Part shown: in pieces, positions 1 to 8,565 of the stretch | How positions within the stretch are numbered: position 1 is the first letter of the stretch | How the letters are laid out: every line of letters begins with the position of its first letter | From: Opitutaceae bacterium | Lineage (GTDB): Bacteria > Verrucomicrobiota > Verrucomicrobiia > Opitutales > Opitutaceae | Assembly: GCA_041395105.1 (NCBI GenBank) | Contig: JAWLBB010000006.1 | Coordinates: 62,001 to 126,000, forward strand | DNA: 64,000 nucleotides | Direction of reading: 5' to 3' | Notes under the pieces: model-generated | Seen by the model: only the letters and a program-made list of their open reading frames with translations | Databases searched by the model: none | What the model was told of the DNA's origin: nothing | Translations under genes and position numbers: made by a program

Positions 1-1555
1 GGATTTGTCGGGCCACGGGCACTACGCCTTCGCCAATCTGCTTGAGGGAAATATCGTCGAGTATGTCCATGCGTCCGACTACTGGGGGCCGATCGGTCCG
101 AATAATGTTTTCCTGCGCAACCGGGTAACCCTTCGCGGGATCGATATTGATGACCGAACGTTCGATCAGAACGTCATCGGCAATGAATTGGTTTCGTCAT
201 CTTCTCCCTTTGTTGCGTTCGATGGCACGTCGACCGGCGGATATGCCCACGGAAACAGCGAGGACGGGGTGATTGTCTGGCGACCGGGCGAGCCGCAGGA
301 GGTCGCAGAATCCTATTTCTATTCCGGAAAGCCCGCATTCTGGGACATCCCGGATCCCTGGCCCTCACTCGGTCCCGAGCAGACGGCGGGCACCTATACG
401 ATTCCCGCCAAGTACCGTTGGGACAACGGCCTGATGGAGGAGTTTGTCGCTCCCGTTCCCGAGATTTCGGGACAGCCGGTGAGCGCCGCAGCGGAGATGG
501 GCGGCGGGGTCGTTTTCAGTGTGGAGGCCCGACTGCTCGGCGAGGTCGATTTCCAATGGAAGAGGGACGGGGTTGATCTGAGCGACAACGGCACCGTGAG
601 TGGGTCAAAAACCCCGTCGCTTGTCCTGAGCGATGTTTCCCTGGCGGACCAGGGGATCTACCGGCTGGTCATCACCAATCCCCGAGGTTCCACCACCAGT
701 GATCCCGCCCTGCTTTCACTCTGGTCGCCGGACGACGGGGTTCTCAGCAACCTCTCAACCCGGGGCCAGGTGCTCTCACCCCCCAATATCCTCATCGGCG
801 GCTTTGTCATTGTGGGGGACGCGCCGAAAACGATGTTGGTCCGCGGCATCGGACCGTCGATGGGGACGTTCGTCGGGCCGGAAAAAGCCCTGCCCGATTC
901 CATGATTTCGTTGACCCTCAACGGTTCGAAGATCCTCGAGAATGACGACTGGGGGACGCAGCCGGATGCCGAGGCGATCGCCTCTCTCACCGCTCAGGTG
1001 AGCGGGTTTCCTCTCGAGCCCGATTCAAAGGACGCCGTGCTCCTGGCCGATCTGGGCCCGGGTGTTTACAGCGCACGCCTCGGGGCCAAGGAAGGTTCCG
1101 GGATCGGCCTGGTCGAGCTTTACGATGGGGGCAGTGGGAGCGGTGATTCGCGGCTGATGAACATCTCCACCCGCGGTCGGGTCGGCCTCGGCGATGCGGT
1201 CATGATCCCCGGTATCGTGGTGACCGGGAATTCCCGCCGTTTGTTGATTAGGGGAGTGGGCCCGGAATTGGCGGTGTCGATCGGATTGGATCCGGATGAA
1301 GTGCTGGCGGACCCGGTCCTGACCCTGAAGGACGCGGATGGCCTGATCGTCACAACCAACGACGATTGGGGCTCGGGCGGCGACGCGGAGATGATCACGA
1401 TGGTTTCGCAGCAGGTCGGCGCCTTTCCGCTGACCCCGGGCAGCGCCGATGCGGTGCTGCTGGTCGATCTGCCGGCCGGTGTCTATACGGCCAAGGTGTC
1501 TGATGCCACCGGGGGAGAGGGGATCTCCATCGTCGAAGTCTACGCCGCGCCGTGA
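1..1555 (+). CDS. Secreted parallel beta-helix protein, 3' part, with Ig-like and tandem C-terminal domains
   Basis: The reading frame is open to the left edge, so the N-terminus and any signal peptide lie outside the window; the TTG at position 5 is just an internal Leu codon. The first ~140 visible residues have the Asn-rich, short-period pattern of a right-handed beta-helix end (GHYAFANLLEGN, NNVFLRNRV, QNVIGNEL). Residues ~150-240 form an Ig-like domain (FQWKRDG, ADQGIYRLVITN). Residues ~245-515 are two copies of a ~130-residue domain (NLSTRGQV, GGFVIVGDAPK, VRGIGPS, then NISTRGRV, IRGVGPE) that recurs at the C-termini of two other proteins here. Beta-helix proteins of this build are often polysaccharide lyases or carbohydrate binders, but no catalytic residues are visible in this part. 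The stop is followed by an AT-rich dyad and then the PL6 gene in the same orientation. Confidence 0.8.
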   Translation, partial: DLSGHGHYAFANLLEGNIVEYVHASDYWGPIGPNNVFLRNRVTLRGIDIDDRTFDQNVIGNELVSSSSPFVAFDGTSTGGYAHGNSEDGVIVWRPGEPQEVAESYFYSGKPAFWDIPDPWPSLGPEQTAGTYTIPAKYRWDNGLMEEFVAPVPEISGQPVSAAAEMGGGVVFSVEARLLGEVDFQWKRDGVDLSDNGTVSGSKTPSLVLSDVSLADQGIYRLVITNPRGSTTSDPALLSLWSPDDGVLSNLSTRGQVLSPPNILIGGFVIVGDAPKTMLVRGIGPSMGTFVGPEKALPDSMISLTLNGSKILENDDWGTQPDAEAIASLTAQVSGFPLEPDSKDAVLLADLGPGVYSARLGAKEGSGIGLVELYDGGSGSGDSRLMNISTRGRVGLGDAVMIPGIVVTGNSRRLLIRGVGPELAVSIGLDPDEVLADPVLTLKDADGLIVTTNDDWGSGGDAEMITMVSQQVGAFPLTPGSADAVLLVDLPAGVYTAKVSDATGGEGISIVEVYAAP

Positions 1556-1579
1556 AGCAGGCGGAATCCCCGGCATAAG

Positions 1580-1599
1580 AACAATTTAACGAAATTGTT
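1580..1599. repeat. Perfect AT-rich dyad between the two beta-helix genes
   Basis: AACAATTT (1580-1587) and AAATTGTT (1592-1599) are exact inverted repeats around a 4-base loop, 24 bases after the upstream stop codon and followed by TCTTG. It could be a weak terminator or an operator for the PL6 gene. The stem contains only two C/G pairs, so a stable terminator is doubtful. Confidence 0.45.
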
Positions 1600-1601
1600 T
1601 C

Positions 1602-1636
1602 TTGTCATGACGCCCGCTAATTTATATTTATAAAAT
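1602..1636 (+). promoter_or_regulatory. Candidate sigma-70-type promoter of the PL6 gene
   Basis: TTGTCA at 1602-1607 is a good -35 match. It is followed by a very AT-rich stretch (1618-1636) that contains several -10-like hexamers, such as TATTTA at 1625-1630 (17-base spacer) and TATAAA at 1629-1634. This AT island stands out in the GC-rich surroundings and lies 29-63 bases before the ATG at 1665. The exact -10 cannot be fixed by reading. Confidence 0.4.
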
Positions 1637-1664
1637 CAATTGCCCGCCTGAACCCCTGAAATCC

Positions 1665-4600
1665 ATGAAACACACCCTGATCCCCTTGGTGTTGGCCCTG
1701 TCGCTGACGCCCTTCCTATCTGCGCAGAACTATTACGAAAACGACTTCGAGTCGGACACGGTCGGTGAAGTGCCGGCGGGTGACATGATCACTTTTTCAC
1801 CCTCGACCAACACGACCGAGAACGGTGCGGTCGTTGTCGACGCGACCTCGACGCCGGCCAATCCGCTGTCGGGCAAGTCCCTCTATATTTACGATCTCGG
1901 GTCGAGCCCGACCCATATGCGTTTTCCGTTCAACGGGGGCGTCAATGTGTCGAACCTGCGGGTGGATGTGGACTTCCAGCGGTCGTCGGTGCCCGACGGG
2001 CTCGACGACGAGAACATCCGGGTGCAACTGGCGGTTGGCCGGGCGGGTGACGCGCTGAACAATTCGGATTTCCGCCCCTTTGAAGTGCGCCTGCAGAATC
2101 GGGGCAAGATCCAGGTCAACAGCATTGACGGGACGGTCACGGCGGCCGATTACCTGACCGATGCGCCCAATCACCTGACCCTGCTGATCAATTCCCACGA
2201 CACCGATTCGGTGGCGGTAAACGATGCCACCCTCGGGATGGTCACGGTTCAGCCCAACACCATGCAGCTCTTTCTCAACGACTCGTTCGTGGGGGCCTAT
2301 ACCTTTCACCAGACGCCGGATCCGGCCAACGCGCCGCAGATCGACTTCTACGCCGAGAACAATGATCTGGGTCAGTTCGCGCTTTACCAGGACTCGTCGC
2401 GCACCGGCGGTATTGTCTTCGACAACCTGAAGCTGGCGGGGCTGGTCTCAGAGCCCCCGCCTCCGGTCACGGATAAGTATTTCGAAGCCGATTTCGATAC
2501 GGACACGGTGGGCGAACAGCCATCCGGCGGTTATACCTTCTCGCCTTCCGGCAACACCGGAAACAACGGCGCGGTTGTCATCGATGCGACCTCGACGCCC
2601 GCCAATCCGCTGGGTGGGCAGTCGCTGCTCATTTACGATTACTTGGGCGACCTTTCCAATGGGGATCCGACCCATATGCGGAAGCCGTTCAACGGCGAGA
2701 ATGTTTCCAATCTGCGGGTCGATTTCGATTTCCAGCGCGGCAGCCTGGAGACCGATGCCACCGATCCACTGGACACGGATACCCGGGTTCACTTTGCCGT
2801 TGGTCGGATCGGTGATTCGCTGAACAACTCGGATTTCCGACCCTTTGAGATCCGCATCGCGAACAACGGAACAGTGGTCGTGAACTCGATCGCGGGTTCG
2901 ACGGCAGGTGACGCCTACCTGTTGGATGCCCCCAATCACCTCACGCTGCTGATCAATTCGCACGATACGAACTCGGTGGATTACGATGATCCGACTTTGG
3001 GAACGGGCACGGTGTTGCCCAACAACCTGCAGGTCTTCCTCAACGACTCCTCAATCGGAACCTATGTCTTCTTTCAGACGCCGGATCCGGTCAACGCGCC
3101 GCAGGTCGACTTTTATGCGCAAGACAACGATCTCGGTCAGTTCGCTTTCTACCAGGACAGCAAGCGCCAGGGCGACCTGGTGGTGGACAACCTGGTCATC
3201 GAGAGCCTGCTGGCCAGTGTGACCACACTCCCGGCACCAACCGACCTCGCGGCCACAGCCGAATCAGCCGTGGCGGTCAGCCTGGGTTGGACTGACAATG
3301 CGACCGATGAAACGGCCTATGTCGTCGAGCGCAAAACCGGTGATGGTGAGTACAGTGTGATCGCCGAGTTGGCCGCCGACGTGGAAGGCTATCTCGACGA
3401 GACGGTGCTGCCGGAAACGACCTATACCTACCGGGTGAAGGCGGCCACCGCGACGGTTGAATCGGAATACTCCAATGAATCCGAAGTGACCACGCCGGAA
3501 CAGGTCGAGCCTCTGATCGTGGGGCAGAACGTCCCCAACCTCGTGGTTTCCGGTGACGACGCCATGGTGACGATCACTTCCCTCGGCCGCGCTCCACTTT
3601 CCTACAAGTGGTACACGGGGGTTTCCGGTGATACGTCAACTCCGATTGCTGGGGCGGAATCCGCGACGCTCTCCCTGGAAGGGATGACCGCGACCACCCA
3701 GGTCTGGGTGGAGGTCACCAACACTGAAGGAAGCGCAAACAGCGAGACCATCACGGTCAAGGTTAGGGCGCCGGTCAACAGCGTCGTCACCAGTGAGTCC
3801 GAGCTCAACGCCGCCATCGCGGCGGCAGGACCGGGCGACACTATCCTGATGGCGGCCGGCACCTGGGAGGATCTTGTCATCCGACTGGTCGGCGAAGGCA
3901 CGGAAGCCCATCCGATCACCCTCGGGGTCGAGACGCCCGGATCAGTCATTCTGACCGGAGCTTCCAGGGCCGAGATCGGGGGCACCTGGCTGGTCCTTCG
4001 GGATCTGTCCTTTGAAGGTGCCTACACCGGGAATGACGACGAGATCGTCCAATTCCGGCAGGGATCGGGCAACCTGGCCAATCATTGCCGGGTGACCAAT
4101 ATCAGTATCGTCGACTATATTCCCGCCAATGGCGATCGGACCTTCTGGATCTCCTTCTACGGGACCTACAACCGGCTCGACCACAGCTACCTGAGCGGGC
4201 ACAATGTCAGTGGCGTGACCGCAGTGGTCTGGCTCGACGGCAGCCCGAACCATCACCGGATTGATCACAATCAATTCGCCAATCGCATCTTTGGCGGAGA
4301 AAACGGTTGGGAGACCATCCGGATAGGAACGAGTGAGTATTCCATGAGCAGTTCACAGACCACGGTGGACCATAATCTGTTCACCCGGGTGGACGGGGAG
4401 ATTGAGATCATCTCGAACAAGTCCGGGGACAACATCTATCGCTACAACTCGTTCGTCGAAAGCCAGGGCACCCTGACGCTCCGTCATGGAAACCGGTGTA
4501 TCGTGGATTCAAATACGTTCTACGGAGGTGGACGCGAGGGCACCGGCGGAATCCGGGTCATCGGCACGGACCACCTGATCATCAACAACCACTTCGAGGC

Positions 4601-5993
4601 GACCACGGCCCGGGACGGGGCGGCCATCACGGTCTATTCGGGAGTCAGTGGCGGTCCTCTCGACGGTTATTTCGCGGCCGACCGTGCGACCATCGCCTTC
4701 AATACGTTTGTCGACAATGTCGGACTGGCGATCGACGTTGGAACCGGCCTGGGGACGAGTGACCGGACCGTGCTCCCGACCGGGATCCGCGTGTTCAACA
4801 ATCTGTTGACCCGGACCTCGGCCAGCACGGCCGCCTTTGTCGGCGGGGAGAACCCGGAGGACCAGGCCTGGACGAAGAACATGATCCACAACGGGACGGC
4901 CGGGATCGATTCGGTCGACGGGTTTGTCACCGCTGATCCGCTCCTGAGCTGGAATGCCCTCCGTCAGTTGGTGCTGCCGGCGTCCGACGGTCCGGTGGCC
5001 AGTGCGGCGGCCCGCGGAATTCTCACGGTCGCCCTGGATATCGATGGCAAGGCCCGTGGTTCGGTTCAGGATATCGGGGCGCATGAAGTGTCCTCGGATG
5101 AAATCCTGGCGTCGGTGGGTCCGGTCAGCGCTGTGGATACGGGACCGTCCTTCCTCGGGCCGAAACGGGTCCCGGGCGAGCCCAATGCCCGGCTGGTCAA
5201 CAACTCGACCCGGGCCATCTCCAATACCGGCGAGGCTTTGCTCATCAATGGATTTGTGGTGGCGGGAGCGGATCCCAAATCGGTGCTGATCCGTGCGGTC
5301 GGGCCGGGGTTGAGCGCCTACTCGGTGACGGATCCCATGCCCGAGCCGGTTCTCAGGCTCTTTGACGCGTCGGGGTCGATTGTTGAGTCGAACACGGGCT
5401 GGCAGACCGGGCCGGAGCGGGATCTGGCGGAGGCCGCGGCGGTGGTCGGGGCGTTCGCGTTGGAGGACGGCTCTCTCGACTCGGCCTTGCTCACGACGCT
5501 CTGGCCGGGGGCCTACACCGCCCAGGTGACTCCGGCTGAGGGAACGGTGGGCACCGTCTTGCTCGAGATCTACGACCTGACCGAAGCCGCCAGCGTCATG
5601 ACCAACCAGTCCTCCCGCGGTGAAGTCGGTGTTGGTCAGGAAGTGCTCATCACCGGATTTGTCATTGGCGGTGCGGATTCGCGCCAAGTGCTCGTTCGCG
5701 GCGCCGGGCCCGCGTTGACGGGATTTGGCGTGACGACCGCCATTGGCAACCCGACGCTGGAGATCATCGATGCGGACGACGTTTCGGTGGCGGCGAATGA
5801 CGACTGGTCGGACAGTGCCGAGGCTGCTGCGATCGAAGCCGCGGCGGAGGTGGTCGGGGCTTTCCCCTTTGCCTCGGGCAGTCAGGACGCCGCGATCCTC
5901 ATCACTCTGCCTCCGGGAGTCTACACGGCCCGGGTGAAGGGGGTCTCCGGGGATACGGGGACGACCCTCGTGGAAATCTATCTGCTGGATTGA
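1665..5993 (+). CDS. Secreted polysaccharide lyase family 6 (alginate lyase / chondroitinase B type), multidomain
   Basis: 1442 residues. A signal peptide covers ~1-20 (ends FLSAQ). Two similar ~240-residue beta-sandwich-like modules follow (~22-265 and ~272-515; both carry VVVDATSTPANPL or VVIDATSTPANPL, THMR.PFNG, NSDFRPFE). Next come a fibronectin type III domain (~520-612), an Ig-like domain (~615-705), the lyase beta-helix (~706-1165) and two copies of the C-terminal domain shared with the neighbouring secreted proteins. In the lyase part, the PL6 signature NKSGDN...GTLTLRHGNR gives Lys919 and Arg940. These are 21 residues apart, the same spacing as the catalytic Lys250/Arg271 of chondroitinase B. 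PL6 enzymes cleave alginate or dermatan sulfate by beta-elimination; which one applies here is not decided by the sequence. The long non-catalytic part suggests binding to a polymer or to the cell surface. Confidence 0.9.
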   Translation: MKHTLIPLVLALSLTPFLSAQNYYENDFESDTVGEVPAGDMITFSPSTNTTENGAVVVDATSTPANPLSGKSLYIYDLGSSPTHMRFPFNGGVNVSNLRVDVDFQRSSVPDGLDDENIRVQLAVGRAGDALNNSDFRPFEVRLQNRGKIQVNSIDGTVTAADYLTDAPNHLTLLINSHDTDSVAVNDATLGMVTVQPNTMQLFLNDSFVGAYTFHQTPDPANAPQIDFYAENNDLGQFALYQDSSRTGGIVFDNLKLAGLVSEPPPPVTDKYFEADFDTDTVGEQPSGGYTFSPSGNTGNNGAVVIDATSTPANPLGGQSLLIYDYLGDLSNGDPTHMRKPFNGENVSNLRVDFDFQRGSLETDATDPLDTDTRVHFAVGRIGDSLNNSDFRPFEIRIANNGTVVVNSIAGSTAGDAYLLDAPNHLTLLINSHDTNSVDYDDPTLGTGTVLPNNLQVFLNDSSIGTYVFFQTPDPVNAPQVDFYAQDNDLGQFAFYQDSKRQGDLVVDNLVIESLLASVTTLPAPTDLAATAESAVAVSLGWTDNATDETAYVVERKTGDGEYSVIAELAADVEGYLDETVLPETTYTYRVKAATATVESEYSNESEVTTPEQVEPLIVGQNVPNLVVSGDDAMVTITSLGRAPLSYKWYTGVSGDTSTPIAGAESATLSLEGMTATTQVWVEVTNTEGSANSETITVKVRAPVNSVVTSESELNAAIAAAGPGDTILMAAGTWEDLVIRLVGEGTEAHPITLGVETPGSVILTGASRAEIGGTWLVLRDLSFEGAYTGNDDEIVQFRQGSGNLANHCRVTNISIVDYIPANGDRTFWISFYGTYNRLDHSYLSGHNVSGVTAVVWLDGSPNHHRIDHNQFANRIFGGENGWETIRIGTSEYSMSSSQTTVDHNLFTRVDGEIEIISNKSGDNIYRYNSFVESQGTLTLRHGNRCIVDSNTFYGGGREGTGGIRVIGTDHLIINNHFEATTARDGAAITVYSGVSGGPLDGYFAADRATIAFNTFVDNVGLAIDVGTGLGTSDRTVLPTGIRVFNNLLTRTSASTAAFVGGENPEDQAWTKNMIHNGTAGIDSVDGFVTADPLLSWNALRQLVLPASDGPVASAAARGILTVALDIDGKARGSVQDIGAHEVSSDEILASVGPVSAVDTGPSFLGPKRVPGEPNARLVNNSTRAISNTGEALLINGFVVAGADPKSVLIRAVGPGLSAYSVTDPMPEPVLRLFDASGSIVESNTGWQTGPERDLAEAAAVVGAFALEDGSLDSALLTTLWPGAYTAQVTPAEGTVGTVLLEIYDLTEAASVMTNQSSRGEVGVGQEVLITGFVIGGADSRQVLVRGAGPALTGFGVTTAIGNPTLEIIDADDVSVAANDDWSDSAEAAAIEAAAEVVGAFPFASGSQDAAILITLPPGVYTARVKGVSGDTGTTLVEIYLLD

Positions 5994-6021
5994 TCTGAAT
6001 CCGGTTTGGTTTGGGTTGAAG

Positions 6022-6057
6022 GAGCCACTCCGTGACACGCGGAGTGGCTCTCTTTTT
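6022..6057 (+). terminator. Rho-independent terminator after the PL6 gene
   Basis: GAGCCACTCCG (6022-6032) pairs perfectly with CGGAGTGGCTC (6040-6050) around a 7-base loop, and TCTTTTT follows at 6051-6057. The T tract abuts the stop codon of the convergent mgsA gene. The orientation of the T tract shows it serves the plus strand. Confidence 0.9.
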
Positions 6058-6578
6058 CAGGTGATGGCTGAGATCAAGACCGGGTCGGTGTCAGACGTCC
6101 CCGGCTCAATTGCTTCATCCGGAATGATCGGGCGGTTCAGGTAGGCCTCGTAGTCCGGGACGAGGCGGTCGTAGGCGCCGTCCATCAAAGGCGATGATAT
6201 CATGAAGTCCGCCGTGGCCCGGTTGCAGGCAATCGGGATATTCCAGACGACCGCCATGCGCAGAAGCGCCTTCACGTCAGGGTCGTGGGGCTGGGGCTGG
6301 AGCGGGTCCCAGAAGAAGATAAGGAAGTCGATCTCGGCCCCGACGATCTTCGAGCCGACCTGCTGGTCGCCTCCCAGCGGTCCGCTTTGCAGCTTTACAA
6401 TGGGAAACCCGAGTTCGGCTTCGAGAATCCTGCCGGTGGTGCCGGTTGCGTAGACCGTGTGGTGGACGAGGACGTTCCGGTTGTACTTGGCCCATTGGAC
6501 CAGGTCGATTTTCTTGTGGTCGTGAGCCACGAGGGCGATCTTCTTGTCCTTCCCCATGGCCATTTTGCGCTGTTTCAT
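6057..6578 (-). CDS. mgsA: Methylglyoxal synthase
   Basis: 173 residues; converts dihydroxyacetone phosphate to methylglyoxal and phosphate, the cytosolic bypass that releases phosphate when triose phosphates accumulate. Family landmarks are all present: IALVAHDHKK at the N-terminus, YATGTTG, SGPLGGDQQVG (phosphate site and catalytic Asp), FFWDPL, PHDPDVKALLR and NRATADF. Compared with the E. coli enzyme the core is nearly colinear; the C-terminus is ~20 residues longer. The gene stands alone between the PL6 terminator and the next minus-strand gene. Start codons at 6578, 6563 or 6557 are all possible, and no Shine-Dalgarno sequence decides between them. Confidence 0.96.
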   Translation of the reverse strand: MKQRKMAMGKDKKIALVAHDHKKIDLVQWAKYNRNVLVHHTVYATGTTGRILEAELGFPIVKLQSGPLGGDQQVGSKIVGAEIDFLIFFWDPLQPQPHDPDVKALLRMAVVWNIPIACNRATADFMISSPLMDGAYDRLVPDYEAYLNRPIIPDEAIEPGTSDTDPVLISAIT

Positions 6579-6747
6579 AGTCGTTGAACGGGTTGAGTTC
6601 GGCGGCTATTCAAGCAGATCCCGTGCCCTGGCCGGTCAGTTCCGGCAGGTGCTGATGAAGAGGGAATTACGAATGTACAGGCTTTGAAGCCCCACCCGGG
6701 CGCGGCCCCACGAAGGTCTGAACGGCAAAGGGCCTGGGGAATACCGC

Positions 6748-8412
6748 CTACTTCATCTCGAAGACCAGGGTGTGTTCGAAGGGGGTGAAACCGGTCAGGT
6801 AAACACAGGGACCCTCCGGTTTGGCCTCGGCCCCGCGGATGGTCACGTAGGCGTGTTCGGCCCGCCCGGGCCCAAAGGTGATGAGATCGTTATCCATCCT
6901 GTAGCCGGCCCAACCATGTTTCAGGAGGAAGGCGTCGGGCGTTCCATCGATCGCCTCGACCCCTTTCATCGTGCCGCCCGCCCTCAAGGCGATCTCAATC
7001 GCCAGCGGGACTCCATCGGTGCCGGAGGCACGGACGGTCAGCTCGAACCCGGACTCTGTTTCCCGAATGAGACCCTCGTACCTCATGCGGGACACCTCGG
7101 TCTGTCGGCGCTCATCCCGGACCGCCTGCCATTCGTCAGGCGGGACGGCCCTGTCCAAGGGCTGGTAGTAGGGGCCTTCGAGTTCCTGGGTGAAGCGGAA
7201 ACCTTCGGCGGTTCTTTCGAAAGTGGTGGGTGTGAATTGACCCTTCCCGAAAAAGGCGGTCGCGAACCGGATGGCGGAGATGACTGCTTCGCCCTGGCGC
7301 AGGCTGACCCAGCGGCTCTGGCCGGTGTGCAGGATGCTGGCGCTGCGCCGACCCCGGCGGATCTGGGTCAGTCCGTATTCCGGGTAGGCGTCCTCGTAGT
7401 CGTCGGGAATCGGTTCGACAGGGGAAGGGGGCGTTCAGTTCGGGGAACTCCATGAGCAGGGCCAGATCGGCCCGTTCGGGCTCGAGCGGGCAAGCATGGC
7501 GGCGTAGACTCCGTTCCGGTCGCGGATGGCCAGCGTCCGCAGGGCGAACCAGTAGCGGCGGAGATCACCCCGTGTATTCAGATCCTGGCGTCGCGATATC
7601 TCGGTGACCGCCTCGCCGTTGGCATGGAGCAGGCGGGCCATGGCATCGAGGTTGTGCCGGACGGGGTCGAGCAGCTCAGGTCGATCGAGTTTGATCGCCA
7701 TCAGGATGAGCGCGGTGTCGGTAACGGCATTGTAGACCGTCGTGCTCCGCTCGATGTACTGCCCGTGGCGGTCGATATCTATCCCCTCGGCCAGCCAGGC
7801 GTCGATCCGGTCGACGCAACGTTCATCCGGAAAGAGTTCGTTGAGCTGGGCGAGGGCGGCACTGACCACCCATCGATGGTTGGGGGTGTGGATGCCGCCC
7901 TTGATCAGACCTTCGGCCGCCCGGCGGAGGAAGGGCTCCATCAGGCCGAAGAGAACATCGTCACGGTGAATTCGGGCGAGTCTGGCGGCTGACGCGACGT
8001 TCTCCACCGCGAAGCCGGTATCGGGCGGCGAATTGAAGTTCGTGGTGAGAAGATTGATGTTTCCGTCAGCCGTCTGGCATCGATCCAGATAGGCGGCGGC
8101 GATCCGCATGCGCTGAAAGAGGGCGGGATCGCGATGGAATCCGGAATCCGGGTTCAGGTAGGCGGCTGCGGCACTTTTCAGCAGAGCCGCCGCCGAACCG
8201 GGATGATGGAGGCCGGTGTCGTCCGGAATGGCCCCGACGTAGGGACTGGATGGATCGGTGACCTGACGGGCAAGCAGAGTCTCCAGTCCGGCATCATGTT
8301 GCTTGACGATGGTGGACATCAACGGGTTGTTGGTCTGGCCGTTCATTTGGATAAATGGTGTCAGTGCCCAGAGGGTCAGGAGGGCCGATCGCGCGATGAG
8401 TGAAAGAGACAT
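6748..8412 (-). pseudogene. Secreted alpha/alpha-toroid-like protein (glycan-enzyme-like), interrupted by two compensating frameshifts
   Basis: One frame starts at 8412 with a signal peptide and runs in a helix-rich pattern (LHHPGSAAALLKSAAAAYL, TPNHRWVVSAALAQL, RRYWFALRTLAIRD) to about 7486. The continuing sense is then in another frame from 7483 (EPERADLALLMEFPELNAPF) to about 7421, and returns to the first frame near 7412 (PIPDDYEDAYPEYGLTQIRR...) up to the stop at 6748. In the first frame a TGA at 7435-7437 lies inside this shifted stretch. The rejoined protein would be ~554 residues: an N-terminal alpha-helical toroid half and a C-terminal beta-rich half, the build of heparinase-like lyases and unsaturated-glycan hydrolases. 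I do not recognise the family. The C-runs at 7427-7431 and 7421-7424 make a sequencing error as likely as a true pseudogene. Confidence 0.65.
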
Positions 8413-8494
8413 CTCGATGGAGTGGTGACGACGGGATTTTCACGTCCCGGGCGACGCTCACCTGATGATGGCCGGTGTGAGGAGTGTCAACAGA

Positions 8495-8542
8495 ATCGCC
8501 GGGTCGGTAAAGACCCGGCGATCGGCGAGCCCAACGGGCTCG
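8495..8542 (-). terminator. Two adjacent hairpins downstream of the double NTF2-like gene
   Basis: ATCGCCGGGTC (8495-8505) and GACCCGGCGAT (8512-8522) form a perfect 11-bp stem with a 6-base loop. CGAGCCC (8526-8532) and GGGCTCG (8536-8542) form a second perfect stem with a 3-base loop. They lie 24-71 bases beyond the stop of the minus-strand gene ending at 8566. On that strand the larger stem is followed by TCTGTTG, a poor T tract, so the pair may act as a terminator or as an mRNA 3'-end stabiliser. Confidence 0.55.
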
Positions 8543-8565
8543 AATTGAACTGGAGTTGATCCGAG

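Noticed and set aside
4509..6038. 509-codon open frame on the minus strand opposite the PL6 gene
   Set aside because: Arg/His/Gly-rich mirror of a strongly coding plus strand, with no domain resemblance; typical of high-GC antisense frames.
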